Assembly: GCF_900112765.1 (NCBI RefSeq) | Contig: NZ_FOMZ01000012.1 | Coordinates: forward strand, 62,001 to 126,000 | Length of the DNA: 64,000 nucleotides | Source of the DNA: Actinopolyspora alba | Lineage (GTDB): Bacteria; Actinomycetota; Actinomycetes; Mycobacteriales; Pseudonocardiaceae | Reading direction: 5' to 3' | Part shown: piece after piece, positions 24,106-33,564 of the stretch | Position numbering within the stretch: the stretch's first letter is position 1 | How the letters are laid out: every line of letters begins with the position of its first letter | Notes under the pieces: model-generated | Database searches by the model: none | The model's input: only the letters and a program-made list of their open reading frames with translations | Told to the model about the DNA's origin: nothing | Made by a program: the position numbers and the translations under genes

Positions 24106-26508
24106 GTGACGACGTCGATTCACCAAAGGATCGCCGACGAACTCGGCGTGGGCGCCGAGCAGGTCGAAGCCGCCGTGCGGCTACTGGACGACGGGGCGAC
24201 GGTGCCGTTCGTCGCCCGCTACCGCAAGGAGGCAACCGGAGCGCTCGACGACGAGCAGCTGCGTACGCTGGAGCAGCGGCTGCGCTATCTGCGCGAGATG
24301 GAGCAGCGGCGCAACACGATCCTCGAAGAGATCCACAAGCAGGAAAAGCTCGACGACGAGCTCCACGGCCGGATCATGGCCGCCGACTCCAAGGCCCGGC
24401 TGGAGGATCTGTACCTGCCGTTCAAACCCAAGCGCCGAACCAAGGCACAGATAGCCCGCGAAGCGGGGCTGGAACCACTCGCGACCGGGCTGCTGGACGA
24501 TCCGGAACAGGACCCCGAGACCTCGGCAGCCGCGTACGTGGACGCCGACAACGGTGTGCCCGACACCGCGGGCGCGCTGGCCGGGGCACGTTCCATCCTG
24601 GTGGAGCGTTTCGCGGAGGACGGCGACCTCATCGGGCAACTGCGCGAACTGGCCTGGCAACGGGGCCGGTTGTCCTCGAGCGCTCGCTCCGGTGCGGCCG
24701 AGAACGATTCGAAGTTCACCGACTACTTCGACTTCGCGGAGTCGTTGGGGACGCTGCCCTCGCACCGGGTGCTCGCGCTGTTCCGCGGTGAGAAGGAAGA
24801 AGTCCTCGAACTCACCCTCGATTTCGATCCCGACAGCTCTGACGGGCAGGGCTCAGCCGAGGGGCGGGCACCGAGTGACTACGAACGACGTATCGCCGCC
24901 AGGTTCGGCGTCGAGGATCGCGGCCGTGCCGCCGACGCGTGGTTGCGCGAAACCGTGCGCTGGGCGTGGCGTACCCGGATCATGGTTCACCTGGACATCG
25001 ACCTGCGCAACAGGCTGCGGCAGCGGGCCGAGGACGAGGCCGTGCGGGTGTTCGCGGGAAACCTTCGCGATCTGCTGCTGGCCGCCCCCGCCGGACCACG
25101 TGCCACGATCGGTCTCGATCCGGGCTACCGGACAGGAGTGAAGGTGGCCGTTGTGGACGCCACCGGCAAGCTCGCCGAAACCGCCACCATCTATCCGCAC
25201 GAGCCGCAGCGGCGTTGGGAGGAGGCGCTAGCCACCCTCCAGCGGTTGGTCGACCGACACGGGGCGCGCCTGCTCGCAGTCGGCAACGGAACGGCTTCCA
25301 GGGAGACCGACAAACTGGCGGCGCGACTGGCCGAGTCCCGCGATGGCCTGATCAGAGTCTCGGTCTCGGAGGCAGGCGCCTCGGTCTATTCCGCCTCGTC
25401 CTACGCGTCGCGGGAGCTCCCCGAAGTGGACGTGTCGCTGCGGGGGGCCGTCTCGATCGCCCGGCGGTTGCAGGACCCGCTCGCGGAACTCGTCAAGATC
25501 GATCCGAAGTCGATCGGAGTCGGGCAGTATCAGCACGATGTTTCCGAGTCGAAGCTCTCGCACTCGCTGGACGCGGTGGTCGAGGACTGCGTCAACGCCG
25601 TGGGCGTGGACGTGAACACCGCCTCGGCGCCGCTGTTGAGCCGCGTTTCGGGTATCAACGCCGGCCTGGCCGAGAACATCGTGGGCCACCGCGAGACGAA
25701 CGGGCGCTTCCTGTCCAGGCAGGCGCTCCGGGAGGTCTCCCGACTGGGACCGAAAGCGTTCGAGCAGTGCGCCGGATTCCTGCGGATCACCGACGGCGAG
25801 GACCCGTTGGACTCCTCCAGCGTCCACCCGGAGAGCTATCCGGTGGTGCACCGGATCGTCGAGTCGACCGACAGCTCGTTGGACGGAATCATCGGTAATC
25901 GCGGTCTGCTGCGCGAGCTGCGGGCCGCGGACTTCGCCGACGAGTCCTTCGGCCTTCCCACGGTGACTGACATCATCTCCGAACTGGAAAAACCCGGACG
26001 CGATCCACGTCCGGAGTTCCGCACCGCCAACTTCGCCGAGGACGTCCACTCGTTGAACGACCTGGCACCCGGCATGGTGCTGGAAGGGGTGGTCACCAAT
26101 GTCGCCGCGTTCGGTGCGTTCGTCGACGTCGGGGTGCATCAGGACGGGCTGGTACACGTCTCCGCGATGTCCAAGTCGTTCGTCAACGATCCGAGAGAGG
26201 TCGTCAAACCGGGCGAGGTCGTACGGGTCAAGGTTCGTGAGGTGGACGTGAACCGCAAACGCATCTCGCTGACACTTCGGCTGGACGACGAGGTCACTCC
26301 CACCGGAAGTGGTTCCGGGGCGGAGTCCGGTGACTCCGGCAAGCGGACTCGCGGTTCCGCGGCCAACGGCGGGGCCGGAGCGAAGCGCGGCAACGGTGCC
26401 AACCAACGCCAGGGCAAACAACAGGGCAAACAACAGCAGAGCAAGCGCGACGCGGGCAGCGGGGCCATGGCTGACGCCCTGCGACGCGCGGGCTACCGCG
26501 AGGACTAA
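24106..26508 (+). CDS. tex: Tex family RNA-binding transcription accessory protein
   Basis: A Tex protein of 800 residues, near the usual 770-800. In order: helical N-terminal domain (VPFVARYRKEATGALDDEQL), a YqgF-like RNase H fold (TIGLDPGYRTGVKVAVVD), helix-hairpin-helix motifs (NTASAPLLSRVSGINAGLAENIV, ALREVSRLGPKAFEQCAGFLR), and a C-terminal S1 domain (GMVLEGVVTNVAAFGAFVDV). After the S1 domain is an extra tail of about 75 Gly/Lys/Gln/Asn-rich residues that probably adds nucleic-acid contacts. Tex is a cytosolic nucleic-acid-binding protein affecting transcription and stress survival. GTG at 24106 follows AGGATC. A strong hairpin follows the gene. Confidence 0.93.
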   Translation: MTTSIHQRIADELGVGAEQVEAAVRLLDDGATVPFVARYRKEATGALDDEQLRTLEQRLRYLREMEQRRNTILEEIHKQEKLDDELHGRIMAADSKARLEDLYLPFKPKRRTKAQIAREAGLEPLATGLLDDPEQDPETSAAAYVDADNGVPDTAGALAGARSILVERFAEDGDLIGQLRELAWQRGRLSSSARSGAAENDSKFTDYFDFAESLGTLPSHRVLALFRGEKEEVLELTLDFDPDSSDGQGSAEGRAPSDYERRIAARFGVEDRGRAADAWLRETVRWAWRTRIMVHLDIDLRNRLRQRAEDEAVRVFAGNLRDLLLAAPAGPRATIGLDPGYRTGVKVAVVDATGKLAETATIYPHEPQRRWEEALATLQRLVDRHGARLLAVGNGTASRETDKLAARLAESRDGLIRVSVSEAGASVYSASSYASRELPEVDVSLRGAVSIARRLQDPLAELVKIDPKSIGVGQYQHDVSESKLSHSLDAVVEDCVNAVGVDVNTASAPLLSRVSGINAGLAENIVGHRETNGRFLSRQALREVSRLGPKAFEQCAGFLRITDGEDPLDSSSVHPESYPVVHRIVESTDSSLDGIIGNRGLLRELRAADFADESFGLPTVTDIISELEKPGRDPRPEFRTANFAEDVHSLNDLAPGMVLEGVVTNVAAFGAFVDVGVHQDGLVHVSAMSKSFVNDPREVVKPGEVVRVKVREVDVNRKRISLTLRLDDEVTPTGSGSGAESGDSGKRTRGSAANGGAGAKRGNGANQRQGKQQGKQQQSKRDAGSGAMADALRRAGYRED

Positions 26509-26865
26509 CCGGTACGGCTCGTGCGGCGGGTCGGAGGCGCAGCCGTCCCGCCGCACGAGTTCCGGGAAGTCTTAGGGCCCCGACGTAGCCGCTCCACCCG
26601 TGCCCGAGCGATCCGGAAACCACGGTACGGCCTTGAGCAGCGGACGACATGGCGGATCGGTGTACCGAAGTTTCGTTCGCCGCGCGGTGGGCACGAAGCA
26701 CTCACGTAGATAGCAGCGGCACCGCGGACAGCATCGTTACCGGGGAAGATGCGGCGAACTCGGAATGGGGCCGTTCGACGTTCGCTCCCGTGGAACATTG
26801 ACTTCGAGCGAACTCGAATTCGCAGGATTCCGGCGGATCGTCTTCGGCAGCACGGAAGGTCTCAC
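26509..26865. other. Intergenic region between tex and the ABC exporter gene
   Basis: About 360 bases. The first part holds the tex terminator hairpin. The remainder is less GC-rich around 26790-26830 (TTGACTTCGAGCGAACTCGAATTC), where a promoter for the ABC gene is likely; GAGCGAACTCGAATTC also contains short inverted repeats. No coding frame is convincing. Confidence 0.4.
26518..26559 (+). terminator. 13-bp hairpin after tex
   Basis: CTCGTGCGGCGGG (26518-26530) is perfectly complementary to CCCGCCGCACGAG (26547-26559) with a 16-nt loop, starting 9 nt after the tex stop. A very stable stem with no T-tract, as in many actinobacterial terminators. Confidence 0.65.
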
Positions 26866-28785
26866 ATGGACAACAGCGGAGTGAGTTGGGCGACGATGCG
26901 TTCACTCACCAGGGACAGCTCGGTAACCAGACAGCGCCTCCCACCGGGACTGGCGAAGCGCATCCTCGGCTACGCGCGTCCCTACACGCGGATCATCGTT
27001 CCGTTTCTGCTCGTAGTCGCGGCCACAGCCGTGCTGGGAGTGGTCACCCCGCTGCTGTTCAAAGCGATCATCGATCGCGGCATCGTGCCGGGAAGGCTGA
27101 ACGTGGTCGTCTGGCTGTCGGTGGGGGTTGCCGGGGTCGCACTGCTGGAAGCGGTGCTCACGCTGCTGCAACGCTGGTTCTCCTCCCGCCTCGGGGAAGG
27201 GCTCATCTACGACCTGCGCCGTGACGTGTTCGACCACGTGCAGCGGATGCCGCTGGCGTTCTTCGTGCGTGCACAGACCGGAGCACTCACCAGCAGGCTC
27301 AACAGCGACGTCATCGGGGCGCAACGCGCGTTGACCAGCACGCTGTCGGCGGTGGTGTCGAACGTACTGAGCCTGGTGCTGGTACTGGCGGCGATGTTCG
27401 CGCTGTCCTGGCAGATCACGCTGATCGCGCTGGTCCTGCTGCCGCTGTTCCTGTTACCGGTGCGGTGGATAGGCAAGCGTCTGCAACGCGTCACTCGGGA
27501 ACAGATGGCCGTGGACGCCGAGATGAGTTCCCTGATGACGGAACGGTTCGGGGTCGGCGGTGCGATGCTGACCAAGCTGTACGGCAGGGCCGACGAGGAA
27601 ACCGAGCACTTCGCCCGCAAAGCCGAACGGGTGCGAGACCTCGGAGTGCTCTCGGCCATGTACAGCAGGGTGTTCTTCGTCGGACTCACCCTGGTGGCCG
27701 CGCTGGCAACGGCGGTGACCTACGGGCTCGGCGGAACACTGGTGATCGGCGGTTCGCTGCAGCTGGGTACCCTGGTGGCGCTGACGACGCTGCTCACCCG
27801 ACTCTACGGTCCGCTGACATCACTGTCCAACGTGCACGTCGACGTGATGACCGCGCTGGTCAGTTTCCACCGGGTCTTCGAAGTGTTGGATCTGCCGCCG
27901 ATGATCCGCGAACGGGAGAACGCGATCGAGCTGCCACGCGATTCGGCGAGCCTCGAATTCGACTCGGTTTCGTTCCACTATCCCGGCCCCGATGAGGTCT
28001 CCCTGGCCTCGCTGGAATCGGTGGCCCGTACGGAGAGCAGTCCGGCACAGCAGGTGCTGCACGACGTCACGTTCCGGGCCGAACCGGGCGAGATGATCGC
28101 GCTGGTCGGGCATTCCGGGGCGGGCAAAACCACGATAGGACATCTGGCCGGAAGGTTGTACGAGGTGGACTCCGGCAGTGTTCGGATCGGCGGGCACGAC
28201 ATCCGGAACGTCACGCTGTCCTCGCTGTACTCGACCATCGGTATGGTCACGCAGGAAGCCCACCTGTTCCACGACACCATCCGGGCGAACCTGGCCTATG
28301 CCGCGCCCGGTGCCACCGACGCGGAGTTGCACCGGGTGCTGCGGACCGCGCAGCTCGAAGAGTTGCTGGACGAACTGCCCGAAGGGTTGGACACCGTCGT
28401 CGGCGACCGCGGCTACCGGCTCTCCGGCGGCGAGAAGCAGCGACTGGCCATCGCCAGGTTGCTGCTCAAACAACCGCCGATCGTCGTCCTCGACGAAGCG
28501 ACCGCCCACCTGGACTCCCACTCGGAGGCGGCCGTGCAGCAGGCGCTGCGTACGGCGCTGACGGGACGTACATCAGTGGTGATCGCCCACCGCCTGGCCA
28601 CCATCCGCCGCGCTGACCGCATTCTGGTGATAGCGGAGGGAAGAGTGGCCGAGCAGGGAACCCACGAACAGCTGCTGGAGCAGGGCGGCCACTACGCCGA
28701 GCTTTACCGGACCCAGTTCGACGATCAGGGGCACCGAGGTCGGGAAACACCCCGGGACACCGCCAAGCACCTCCGAGGGGCGTGA
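26866..28785 (+). CDS. ABC transporter, fused permease and ATPase (exporter type)
   Basis: A half-size exporter of 639 residues that would act as a dimer in the membrane. Residues about 30-330 form the six-helix ABC transmembrane domain; from about 360 comes the ATPase with Walker A GHSGAGKTT, Q-loop in GMVTQEAHLFHD, signature RLSGGEKQR, Walker B IVVLDEAT and switch His in VIAHRLAT. An insertion of about 15 residues (SLASLESVARTESSPA) separates the first ATPase strands. The substrate cannot be told; family members export drugs, lipids or peptides. ATG at 26866 follows GGAAGG. No regulator gene is adjacent. Confidence 0.92.
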   Translation: MDNSGVSWATMRSLTRDSSVTRQRLPPGLAKRILGYARPYTRIIVPFLLVVAATAVLGVVTPLLFKAIIDRGIVPGRLNVVVWLSVGVAGVALLEAVLTLLQRWFSSRLGEGLIYDLRRDVFDHVQRMPLAFFVRAQTGALTSRLNSDVIGAQRALTSTLSAVVSNVLSLVLVLAAMFALSWQITLIALVLLPLFLLPVRWIGKRLQRVTREQMAVDAEMSSLMTERFGVGGAMLTKLYGRADEETEHFARKAERVRDLGVLSAMYSRVFFVGLTLVAALATAVTYGLGGTLVIGGSLQLGTLVALTTLLTRLYGPLTSLSNVHVDVMTALVSFHRVFEVLDLPPMIRERENAIELPRDSASLEFDSVSFHYPGPDEVSLASLESVARTESSPAQQVLHDVTFRAEPGEMIALVGHSGAGKTTIGHLAGRLYEVDSGSVRIGGHDIRNVTLSSLYSTIGMVTQEAHLFHDTIRANLAYAAPGATDAELHRVLRTAQLEELLDELPEGLDTVVGDRGYRLSGGEKQRLAIARLLLKQPPIVVLDEATAHLDSHSEAAVQQALRTALTGRTSVVIAHRLATIRRADRILVIAEGRVAEQGTHEQLLEQGGHYAELYRTQFDDQGHRGRETPRDTAKHLRGA

Positions 28786-28848
28786 TTGACGAACGGAATG
28801 GCTCCCGCTCCCGGAACCGTGCTCGACAACCGGTCAGGCAGGAAAGCG

Positions 28849-29652
28849 TCACCTGGCTGTTCTGCCCGCCTGGGGCGCCACCCGTAGATCCGCCTCGATC
28901 TTGGCGGCCGTCTCCAGCAACGGCGGCAGCAGCTCGTTTCGGGCGTCCTCCGCGCTGGTCCTGCTCGCGTGGGAGGAGACGTTGACCGCGGCGACGACAC
29001 TGTCGGTGCGGTCCCGGATGGGTGCCGCCAGCGAACGCAGCCCGGCTTCGAGCTCCTGATCGACCACTGCCCATCCCTGTGCTCGGATGCGTTCCAGTTC
29101 CCGCCTGAGCGGCCCCACGCTGGTCAGGGTCTGCGGCGCCAACGGTTCGGGACGCACCCGGCGCAGGTACTCGGTGAGCTCCTGCTCGCCCAGATTCGCC
29201 AGCAACACCCGCCCCATCGAGGTGGCATAAGCGGGGAAGCGGGTGCCGATGTTGATCGCCACGGTCATGATCCGGGAGGTGGGGACGCGCCCCACGTAGA
29301 CGATGTCGTCCCCGTCCAGAACCGACACCGAGACCGACTCGTGGACCTGGGCGGCCAGCCGTTCGAGGTGCGGCTGCGCTATCTCCGGCAACGACAGGCT
29401 GGACAGGTAGGAGAATCCCAGCTCCAGCACGCGAGGGGTCAGTGCGAACAGCCGACCGTCGGTCCAGACGTAGCCCAACCGCACGAGCGTGTGCAGGAAT
29501 CTACGAGTCGCCGCACGTGAGAGCCCCGTGACACGGGCGACCTCACTCAGCGTCATCTCCGGCCTGGTCTCGTCGAAGGCGCGGATCACCATCAGCCCAC
29601 GTGTCAGGGACTGTACCGGCCCCACGACTCCGGAATCGGCCTCGGACTCCAT
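28849..29652 (-). CDS. pcaR: IclR family regulator of the pca operon (PcaR-like)
   Basis: A 267-residue IclR regulator. The winged helix spans about residues 12-75 (VQSLTRGLMVIRAFDETRPE, then LSEVARVTGLSRAATRRFLHTL), followed by the ligand-binding domain with HESVSVSVLDGDDIVYVGRV and the conserved PAYATSMGRVLLA and EELEAGLRSLAAPI-like stretches. PcaR/PcaU proteins bind beta-ketoadipate or protocatechuate and control pca genes. It is the last gene of the operon, 22 nt after pcaL, so it probably regulates its own transcription through the operator before pcaI. ATG at 29652. Convergent with the ABC exporter gene. Confidence 0.9.
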   Translation of the reverse strand: MESEADSGVVGPVQSLTRGLMVIRAFDETRPEMTLSEVARVTGLSRAATRRFLHTLVRLGYVWTDGRLFALTPRVLELGFSYLSSLSLPEIAQPHLERLAAQVHESVSVSVLDGDDIVYVGRVPTSRIMTVAINIGTRFPAYATSMGRVLLANLGEQELTEYLRRVRPEPLAPQTLTSVGPLRRELERIRAQGWAVVDQELEAGLRSLAAPIRDRTDSVVAAVNVSSHASRTSAEDARNELLPPLLETAAKIEADLRVAPQAGRTAR

Positions 29653-29674
29653 AGCCACCCCCGCCTCGGTTCTG

Positions 29675-30859
29675 TCAAGCACCGTTCTCGTCGGCTTCCG
29701 CGTCGAGAATCCGGTCCGCCAGCGCGAAAGCACTGTTGGCTTTGGGAACACCGGCGTAAACGGCCACGTGCATCAGTACTTCTCTGATGGTCGAAGGGTC
29801 GACGCCGTTGCGGCGTGCCGCTCGAACGTGCATCGCGAGTTCGTCGTGGCACCCGGTAGCGGCCAGAATCGCCAGGGTCACGCAGCTGCGGGTCGGACGA
29901 TCCATTCCCTCCGAGGCCCAGAGCTCTCCCCACGCGTAGCGGGTTATGAAGTCCTGGAACGGCTCGGTGAATTCGGTTTTTCGTTCGATCGCCCTGTCGA
30001 CGTGTTCGTCGCCGAGCACCTGCCTGCGCACCGCCATGCCGGTACCGGTGCCCTCAGGGGAAACGGTTTCGCCGGACCTGGTGGACATCCCCTCGCCTTC
30101 CGGTGTGAAGTGTTCGACGAGCAGGTGATTGACCCGCTCGGCCTGTTCGACATTGGCCAGATGCGCGGCGCGTTCCAGCAAGGACAACCGAGCGCCCGGG
30201 ATGCCGGCGACGATGCGTTCGGCGTGTTTCGGTGGTGTCGCCGGATCATCGTATCCCGCCACCACGAGTGTGGGGGCGGTGATCGCGCCGAGCCGATCCC
30301 GCAGGTTCATCTCCGCGATGGCCTCACAACAACCGGCGTACCCCTCGTCGTCACTCGCCGCTATCATTCCACCGTACTTGGTGACGACATCCGCTCTGGA
30401 GGCGAACTCCGCGGTGAACCACCGATCGAGGGTGGATTCGACCATCTCCCGAGTGCCGTTGGCACGCACGAACGCCGCCCGTTCGCGCCAGTTCTCGGGC
30501 GGTCCGAGCTCCGCCGAGGTGCACAGCAGAGCGAGTCCGCCGATTCGCTCCGGGGCGTTGACCGCCAACCACATGCCGGTCATGCCGCCGAGGGAAACAC
30601 CCGCGAAGTGCGCTTCGGCGATATCGAGGTGATCGAGCAGGTCGAGCACGTCCCGTCCGAGAGTCTCCAGATCGTACGGTCCGGAAGTGGCGGGAGTCTT
30701 GCCGTGTCCACGCTGGTCGTAACGCAGTACGCGGAAGTGTCCCGACAGCTCGGGCAATTGCTCGTCCCACATCGTCCGGTCGGTACCCAACGAGTTGGAC
30801 AGCACCAACACGGGAGCCTGGGGCGGACCGGTCAGCTCATAGTCCGGGATCACCGGCAC
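29675..30859 (-). CDS. pcaL: PcaL: fused beta-ketoadipate enol-lactonase and 4-carboxymuconolactone decarboxylase
   Basis: A bifunctional 394-residue enzyme known from actinomycetes. Residues 1-255 are an alpha/beta hydrolase (PcaD) with the nucleophile Ser89 in AGVSLGGM, an oxyanion region at LSNSLGTDRTMW, and Asp in VAGYDDPATPP. Residues about 280-390 are the decarboxylase (PcaC), seen as VLGDEHVDRAIERKTEF, DFITRYAWGELWAS, and HVAVYAGVPKANSAF. It converts 4-carboxymuconolactone to the enol-lactone and then to beta-ketoadipate. GTG at 30859 lies 4 nt after AAGGAG and overlaps pcaB by 23 nt; another in-frame GTG is 6 nt further in. Confidence 0.95.
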   Translation of the reverse strand: MPVIPDYELTGPPQAPVLVLSNSLGTDRTMWDEQLPELSGHFRVLRYDQRGHGKTPATSGPYDLETLGRDVLDLLDHLDIAEAHFAGVSLGGMTGMWLAVNAPERIGGLALLCTSAELGPPENWRERAAFVRANGTREMVESTLDRWFTAEFASRADVVTKYGGMIAASDDEGYAGCCEAIAEMNLRDRLGAITAPTLVVAGYDDPATPPKHAERIVAGIPGARLSLLERAAHLANVEQAERVNHLLVEHFTPEGEGMSTRSGETVSPEGTGTGMAVRRQVLGDEHVDRAIERKTEFTEPFQDFITRYAWGELWASEGMDRPTRSCVTLAILAATGCHDELAMHVRAARRNGVDPSTIREVLMHVAVYAGVPKANSAFALADRILDAEADENGA

Positions 30860-32228
30860 TCGTCTCCTTCCAGCGTGTGTGGGCGGCCAGGGCGCGGTCG
30901 ATGAATTCGTCCGCCGAACCGAGATAGTCGCCGGGCTCGGTCAACTCCAGCACATCTCGTTCGGACAACACCGCGCGTACGGTTTCGTCCGCCAACAGCT
31001 CGGCGCGCAGGGTACTCCCGTCACGACTTACCCGCCGGGAGAGTTCCCCGACAAGCTCACTCGCCCTGACAGGTCCGAGCTCCGCGGCAAGCGCGGTGGA
31101 GATCCGCTCGGCCAACAGGACTCCACCGGACAGCTCCAGATTGGAGCGCATCCTGTCCGCGTCGACCTTGAGTTCACCCAACATCTCGCCGGTGACCGCC
31201 GCCGCCGAGCCGGTCAACCGCAACAGCTCGTTGAACGGCTCCCACTCCGCCTGCCAGGCGCCCGCCGCGCGCTCGTGCTCCTGCGGCACGGCGCTCAACA
31301 AGGTCGCCACGAGACCCGGCGCCCGACGAGCTGCCGCGTTGACCCGGACGGCACGAACCGGATTGCGCTTGTGCGGCATCGCCGAGGACCCTCCGGAGCG
31401 GCCTTCGGTGAGCTCGCCGACCTCGGTCTGGGCAGCCAGTTCGACGTCCAACGCGATGTTGCCCAGAGCACCGGTAACGGTTCCCAACGAGGTCGCCAGG
31501 TCGACAATACGGGTCCGGTCGGTGTGCCACGGCAGAACAGGTTCGGCCAGCCCGAGTCGTTCGGCCAGTGCGGTGGTAACCCGCACACCGTCCGAGCCGA
31601 ACGTCGCCAGTGTGCCCACCGGGCCTCCGAACTGCACCGCCAACCTGTGCCGCCACAGCCCGGCAAGCCCCTCGGTCGCTTCGATCACCGCGACGAGCCA
31701 GCCGGCGGCCTTGCGTCCGAAAGTGGTCGGCAGGGCGTGCTGCAGCAGCGTACGGCCGGTGACCAGGGTGTGGCGATGTTCCTCGGCCAACCGAGCACAC
31801 TCGTCGGCGACCACGCGCAGCTCGCGCAACGACGCGCGAACGGCTTCCCGCGCCACCAGCATCGCGGCGGTGTCCACCACGTCCTGGCTGGTGGCACCGC
31901 GGTGCACGTACCCGGCTGCTTCCGCGCTCACCCCGGCGGTGAGGTCCTTGACCAACGGTATGACCGGAGTCGCCGAGTCCGCCGCACGCCTGGCTGTCGA
32001 GTCGACGTCGAAATCGTCGCCCCGGCGGCACCGATCGGCGATCTCCTCGGCCACCGCGGTGGGCATCAGGCCAACGTCCGCCTGGGCGAGGACCAACGCA
32101 CCCTCGAAGTCGAGCATGGCCCGCAACCAGGCGGCAGGCGCGGTGAGTTCGTCGAACCCCTCGGTGACGAACGTGGGAGTGAACAGTCCAGTGGCGGTCT
32201 CAGACCGCGAAGAAGATGGTCTCGTCAT
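30837..32228 (-). CDS. pcaB: 3-carboxy-cis,cis-muconate cycloisomerase PcaB
   Basis: A fumarase/aspartase-superfamily enzyme of 463 residues. The signature GGSSAMPHKRNPVRAVRV is clear, and TSQDVVDTAAML is the second conserved region. It cyclises 3-carboxymuconate, the product of PcaGH, to 4-carboxymuconolactone. The ATG at 32228 with AGGGTG just upstream overlaps pcaG by 29 nt; a start at 32309 would add an unlikely Arg/Ser-rich leader. It overlaps pcaL at its end, so pcaG-pcaB-pcaL are nested in a chain of overlaps that favours coordinated translation. Confidence 0.94.
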   Translation of the reverse strand: MTRPSSSRSETATGLFTPTFVTEGFDELTAPAAWLRAMLDFEGALVLAQADVGLMPTAVAEEIADRCRRGDDFDVDSTARRAADSATPVIPLVKDLTAGVSAEAAGYVHRGATSQDVVDTAAMLVAREAVRASLRELRVVADECARLAEEHRHTLVTGRTLLQHALPTTFGRKAAGWLVAVIEATEGLAGLWRHRLAVQFGGPVGTLATFGSDGVRVTTALAERLGLAEPVLPWHTDRTRIVDLATSLGTVTGALGNIALDVELAAQTEVGELTEGRSGGSSAMPHKRNPVRAVRVNAAARRAPGLVATLLSAVPQEHERAAGAWQAEWEPFNELLRLTGSAAAVTGEMLGELKVDADRMRSNLELSGGVLLAERISTALAAELGPVRASELVGELSRRVSRDGSTLRAELLADETVRAVLSERDVLELTEPGDYLGSADEFIDRALAAHTRWKETSAGDPGL

Positions 32229-32796
32229 CACCCTGCAACCGGATATCGAAGCGGAAGCCGTCCACCGTCGCCGTCGCGACCAGGGTATCCCTTCGGGCGG
32301 GATCGACACCGGACAACACGGGATCGGCGGCGTTGGCCGCGGGTTCGTCCGGGAAGTAGATCCGGGTCACGACCCGGTCCAGCAACCCGCGAGCCAGTAC
32401 CGTGACGTTGATGTGCGGGGCCTCCGTCTCCCCCGCCGGGGTGGGCAACGCGGCAGGCTTGACGGTGCGGAACCAGAACTCCCCGTCCGGCCCGGTGGCA
32501 CACCGGCCGAAACCGGGGAAGTCCGTGCTCTGTTCCCGGGGGTCGTCCGGATGCGCGAACCCGCCCCGCTCGTCCGCCTGCCAGATCTCGATCAACCCGT
32601 CGGGAATCGGCTCACCCGCACCGTCCGACAACCGGCCACGCAGCATCACGGCGTCGGGGGCTTCCGGCGGGAGGAGTTCGGGCCCGTCCGGCCACGGCAG
32701 GCCTCCCGGCAGCGCGAAGAACGGTCCTACCGTCTGCGACGGCGTGGTGGCCGGCTGGGAAACGTGAGTCACCTCAACGGATCGCTCAGTCGTCAT
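32200..32796 (-). CDS. pcaG: Protocatechuate 3,4-dioxygenase alpha subunit
   Basis: The 198-residue non-catalytic partner of PcaH in the intradiol dioxygenase. TPSQTVGPFFALPG is the typical N-terminus, with GLIEIWQADERGGF and HINVTVLARGLLDR further on. The alpha subunit contributes substrate-binding residues at the interface with beta. The ATG at 32796 lies inside the pcaH coding end (11-nt overlap) and uses GAGGAGG within the pcaH acidic-tail codons as its ribosome site. The product is cytosolic. Confidence 0.95.
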   Translation of the reverse strand: MTTERSVEVTHVSQPATTPSQTVGPFFALPGGLPWPDGPELLPPEAPDAVMLRGRLSDGAGEPIPDGLIEIWQADERGGFAHPDDPREQSTDFPGFGRCATGPDGEFWFRTVKPAALPTPAGETEAPHINVTVLARGLLDRVVTRIYFPDEPAANAADPVLSGVDPARRDTLVATATVDGFRFDIRLQGDDETIFFAV

Positions 32797-33541
32797 CGTC
32801 GTCCTCGTCCTCCTCGAAGGGGGTGGCTTGACTGCCACGCAGCACGATGTCGAAGTGGTACGACAGCGCCCACTCCGGAAGCGTGCTGTCCAAGTCGAAC
32901 TCACAGATCATCCGCTCGCGTGCTTTCGGGTCACGCACCGACTGGAAGATCGGATCCTGGTAGAACAACGGATCACCCGGGAAGTACATCTGGGTGACCA
33001 GGCGCTGGGTGAAGGCCCGCCCGAACAGCGAGAAATGTATGTGGGCGGGACGCCAGGCGTTGTCGTGGTTGCGCCACGGATAGGCACCCGGCTTGATGGT
33101 GACGAATCGGTAGTTCCCGTTCTCGTCGGTCATGCACCGGCCCGTGCCGGAGAAGTTGGGGTCCAGCGGAGCCGGATGGCGATCACCCGCGTGGCGGTAG
33201 CGGCCGGAGGCGTTTGCCTGCCAGATCTCGACGAGAGTGTGTGGCACCGGTTTGCCGTCCGAGTCCATGACCCTGCCGCTGACCACGATTCGCTCGCCCA
33301 GCGGTTCGCCCTCGTGCTGCACGGTCAGGTCGTGGTCGGTCTCACCGACTCGCTCGTGCCCGAGTACCGGACCGGTGATCTCGGTGAGGTTCTGCGGCAG
33401 CAACTGCAGTGGGCGAAGCGGGCTGCGCAGCGACGTCGAAAAGTACTCCGGGGTGTCCAGCGCGGGGTGGCTGGCATCGTCGCGCTCGTACTTGGGCAGG
33501 ATCAATCGATCCGACGGTTTGCCGATCGAGTCGGTGGACAT
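32786..33541 (-). CDS. pcaH: Protocatechuate 3,4-dioxygenase beta subunit
   Basis: The iron-bearing subunit, 251 residues. Iron ligands expected in the family are visible as Tyr in RYRHAGDRH and in KPGAYPW, and the two His of RPAHIHFSLFG. It opens the ring of protocatechuate between its hydroxyls to give 3-carboxy-cis,cis-muconate. An unusual feature is the C-terminal acidic run EEDEDDDDD, whose codons double as the ribosome site and start of pcaG. AGGAG precedes the ATG at 33541. It begins 23 nt after pcaF. Confidence 0.96.
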   Translation of the reverse strand: MSTDSIGKPSDRLILPKYERDDASHPALDTPEYFSTSLRSPLRPLQLLPQNLTEITGPVLGHERVGETDHDLTVQHEGEPLGERIVVSGRVMDSDGKPVPHTLVEIWQANASGRYRHAGDRHPAPLDPNFSGTGRCMTDENGNYRFVTIKPGAYPWRNHDNAWRPAHIHFSLFGRAFTQRLVTQMYFPGDPLFYQDPIFQSVRDPKARERMICEFDLDSTLPEWALSYHFDIVLRGSQATPFEEDEDDDDD

Positions 33542-33564
33542 GCTCGCTCCTGATGATTACCGGT

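Noticed and set aside
31096-32997. A 633-codon plus-strand frame across pcaB and pcaG
   Set aside because: It is antisense to clear pca genes and is Ser/Arg/Pro-rich with no recognisable domain.
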